This document shows positions 62,303 through 64,000 of a stretch of 64,000 bases of DNA, piece by piece. Source of the DNA: Utricularia gibba (taxonomy: Eukaryota > Streptophyta > Magnoliopsida > Lamiales > Lentibulariaceae). The notes beneath the pieces are model-generated. The model worked only from the letters and a program-made list of their open reading frames with translations. It did no database searches and was not told the origin of the DNA. The stretch spans positions 6,161,001 to 6,225,000 of the forward strand of contig NEEC01000002.1 in assembly GCA_002189035.1 (NCBI GenBank), given 5' to 3'. Position 1 is the first letter of the stretch; every line of letters begins with the position of its first letter. Position numbers and translations under genes: made by a program.

Positions 62303-63889
62303 TTATCTCTTGTGCATTCTGATGGATTCAGGGGAGTTTGGTTGCAGTGGCGAAAGAGCCCGTCTTTGCAGTTCGACATCGTTGAACTCAATCTTCTTCA
62401 CCTCAGGGCTGGAAATGGCTGGGCTGGATTTACGCTTTCCCTGTTATGGTTTAAAAGGATTTGGTAGTGTTGATTGTTATATGGAGACTAAGGTGTGTGT
62501 GCTAGTTGAGTTTATACCTTTCCGGAATTAGGAGCTCCTCTGAGCCAGAGTTATGCTTTTCCCTGTGGCATTTTCTCACTAATCTCTTGATCTCCTCATG
62601 TAAGAGGCTGTTTTCTTCAAATAAAACGGCTACCTGATGAAGTATGAACATTAGCTAGAGTATCTTGAGTTTGATGCTTGAATCAAAAGAAATTGTACCT
62701 CATCTTCTGCTCTAAGGAGGTTAACTGTTAAGTTATCCTTATCCTTTTCCAGGCTCTTTACATTGGCCACCAGAGCTATGATCTCTCGAGATGAAGGCTT
62801 TAAGCTGCCATGAAATAACAATTGTGACCAGAGAGTGAAAATAAGCTACAACAAGTTTTGATATATATCCAGTCATTTGAAACAAGTGCCTTGCTGATAA
62901 CTCCAGATATAGATCTCACCTCGTCCATCTGCTTAATAATTCCTTACAAACATCAACACCTCTATGTGCTTCCAAAAAGTTATGTGCCGCTGATGTTCTT
63001 TCCTCACTGCTAGACATGGTTGTCAGTAGCGAGTCCAGAAGTATTTTTTCTTCTTGCATCCCGTGGCTAGAAACATCAAGCTGTATTCATAACATTACAA
63101 TGGTTTTAAGCCCCCAACTCCAAATGCATGCATACCTATACGCAGTAGGAGCTTTTTGTGGATGCACAGAATTTTAGAAAGACATCTGGAGAGATACTAC
63201 AGGATGCACAACAATGAACCCAAAATCTGACCCACAATAAAAGAAACCATGTTTCAGGGTTTATGGAGCTGCCACCAAATGAAACCAAGCCAGATTTAAC
63301 GTGCCAAAACTACAAGAATCAAGGGAAAGTTATAAGAGGCCACAGTACCTCTTTGTGCTCAGATTGAAACTTGTAAAACTGTAACTGTTCCTCTAATTTC
63401 TTCTTCTCCTCCTCCAAATGGTGGTTCCTAATATCAGCCTCCTTGGCCCTCTCGTCTGCCTCGTTTGCGAAATCCATCAACGCCTCGCGATCATGGTCGT
63501 ACAAAGAGCACTCCCCTTGCCATTTATTGCACTCCGCCAGTAGATTAGAGCATTCCGTGGCTAATTTCTGGTTTTCCTCCACGAATTTCTTTAAAGCCAA
63601 AGCGTTCATGCTCGCTTCAGCCTACAAGAAAAACGAAACAAAAATCAGTTCCACGTAATGAAAACCAGGTTCAATTTTCCAAAAGAAAGAAAAATACCCT
63701 AGATCGTTCAAGAACTTCTTCCTTCTCCCGGAGTTTCGATTGAAGAGAGAGGTATTGGTGCCGTAGGTTAACATTCTCCGCTTCAACAGCGTGAAATTTA
63801 AGGCACAGAGACTGTGTCGACACCCGTAGGCCCACGGTGTGATCTATCGACTCTCGAATATAATCATCAGTTTCTTGAGGAATGCCCAT
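62303..63889 (-). CDS. Coiled-coil protein, plant-conserved, function unknown
   Basis: Minus-strand exons from the ATG at 63889 (MGIPQETDDYIRESIDHTVG). The product is almost wholly coiled coil: LRHQYLSLQSKLREKEEVLE, FVEENQKLATECSNLLAEC, HHLEEEKKKLEEQLQFYKF, MQEEKILLDSLLTTM, SREIIALVANVKSLEKDKDN and VAVLFEENSLLHEEIKRLV. The last exon encodes KRKSSPAISSPEVKK and ends SPESIRMHKR. The final splice is out of phase by one base; one more G at the GGG run (62439-62441) restores it. The family is widespread in plants and mostly annotated as uncharacterised. A structural or scaffold role is only inference. Confidence 0.78.
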
Positions 63890-64000
63890 TTCAAACTATC
63901 GCTGCAACTCTCGAAACAATAGAAAGCGAAAACTTTTACAATCCCGACATCATATGTCGCAGCCGTGCCGGAACAAAAATACCTGAGCGGCCGCGGTGGC

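Noticed and set aside
63960-64000. NotI site GCGGCCGC near the window end, considered as vector polylinker
   Set aside because: The flanking bases do not match a common polylinker beyond the 8-mer; more likely GC-rich 5' leader.

Overview
This is nuclear DNA from a flowering plant, most likely a eudicot. The genes have many short GT-AG introns, the spacers are very AT-rich, and the families are plant-specific (NAC, FLZ, HIPP, plastid class II DAHP synthase, arabinogalactan protein, plant-type mTERF and PPR). I cannot name the species from sequence alone. I support 21 protein-coding genes. I found no rRNA, tRNA or CRISPR array and no intact autonomous transposon.

Layout. 0-5.5 kb: the 3' end of a PPR gene, then two near-identical intronless mTERF genes inside a tandem duplication of about 1.9 kb; a copied piece of the neighbouring 5-phosphatase gene lies between them. 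6-14 kb: a type I inositol polyphosphate 5-phosphatase (-) and the mitochondrial ATP synthase 24 kDa subunit (-). 16-22.5 kb: a membrane-tethered NAC factor (+), a small heat shock protein (-), a HIPP metal-binding protein (-) and ribosomal protein eL30 (+). 25-35 kb: an FLZ zinc finger (-), a WD40 protein (+), a 315-bp MITE, a third mTERF (-) and the small dolichol-phosphate-mannose synthase subunit DPM3 (+). 38-46 kb: a WW-like/C2C2 protein (+), an APR-like thioredoxin-fold membrane protein (-) and a TCF1-like RCC1 protein (-) whose promoter has a perfect heat shock element and several G-boxes. 47-64 kb: DAHP synthase (+), the divergent pair GCR1 (-)/COX6B (+), an O-fucosyltransferase-like protein (-), an arabinogalactan protein (+) and a coiled-coil protein (-).

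The genes do not form one pathway. The arrangement is ordinary plant housekeeping and regulatory genes. A common thread is organelle function (PPR, three mTERFs, ATP synthase 24 kDa, COX6B, plastid DAHP synthase).

The most important observation concerns reliability. At least seven otherwise intact genes each carry exactly one frame break, and in every case adding one G or C to a G/C run restores the frame (NAC, eL30, mTERF-3, GCR1, COX6B, AGP and the coiled-coil gene; possibly the DAHP synthase tail too). This looks like systematic under-calling of G/C homopolymers in the assembly, not seven independent pseudogenes. I looked for a previously undescribed system and did not find one that the sequence supports. 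The real candidates for novelty are the recent mTERF duplication, the duplicated 5-phosphatase fragment, the MITE families and the stress-type promoter of the RCC1 gene.
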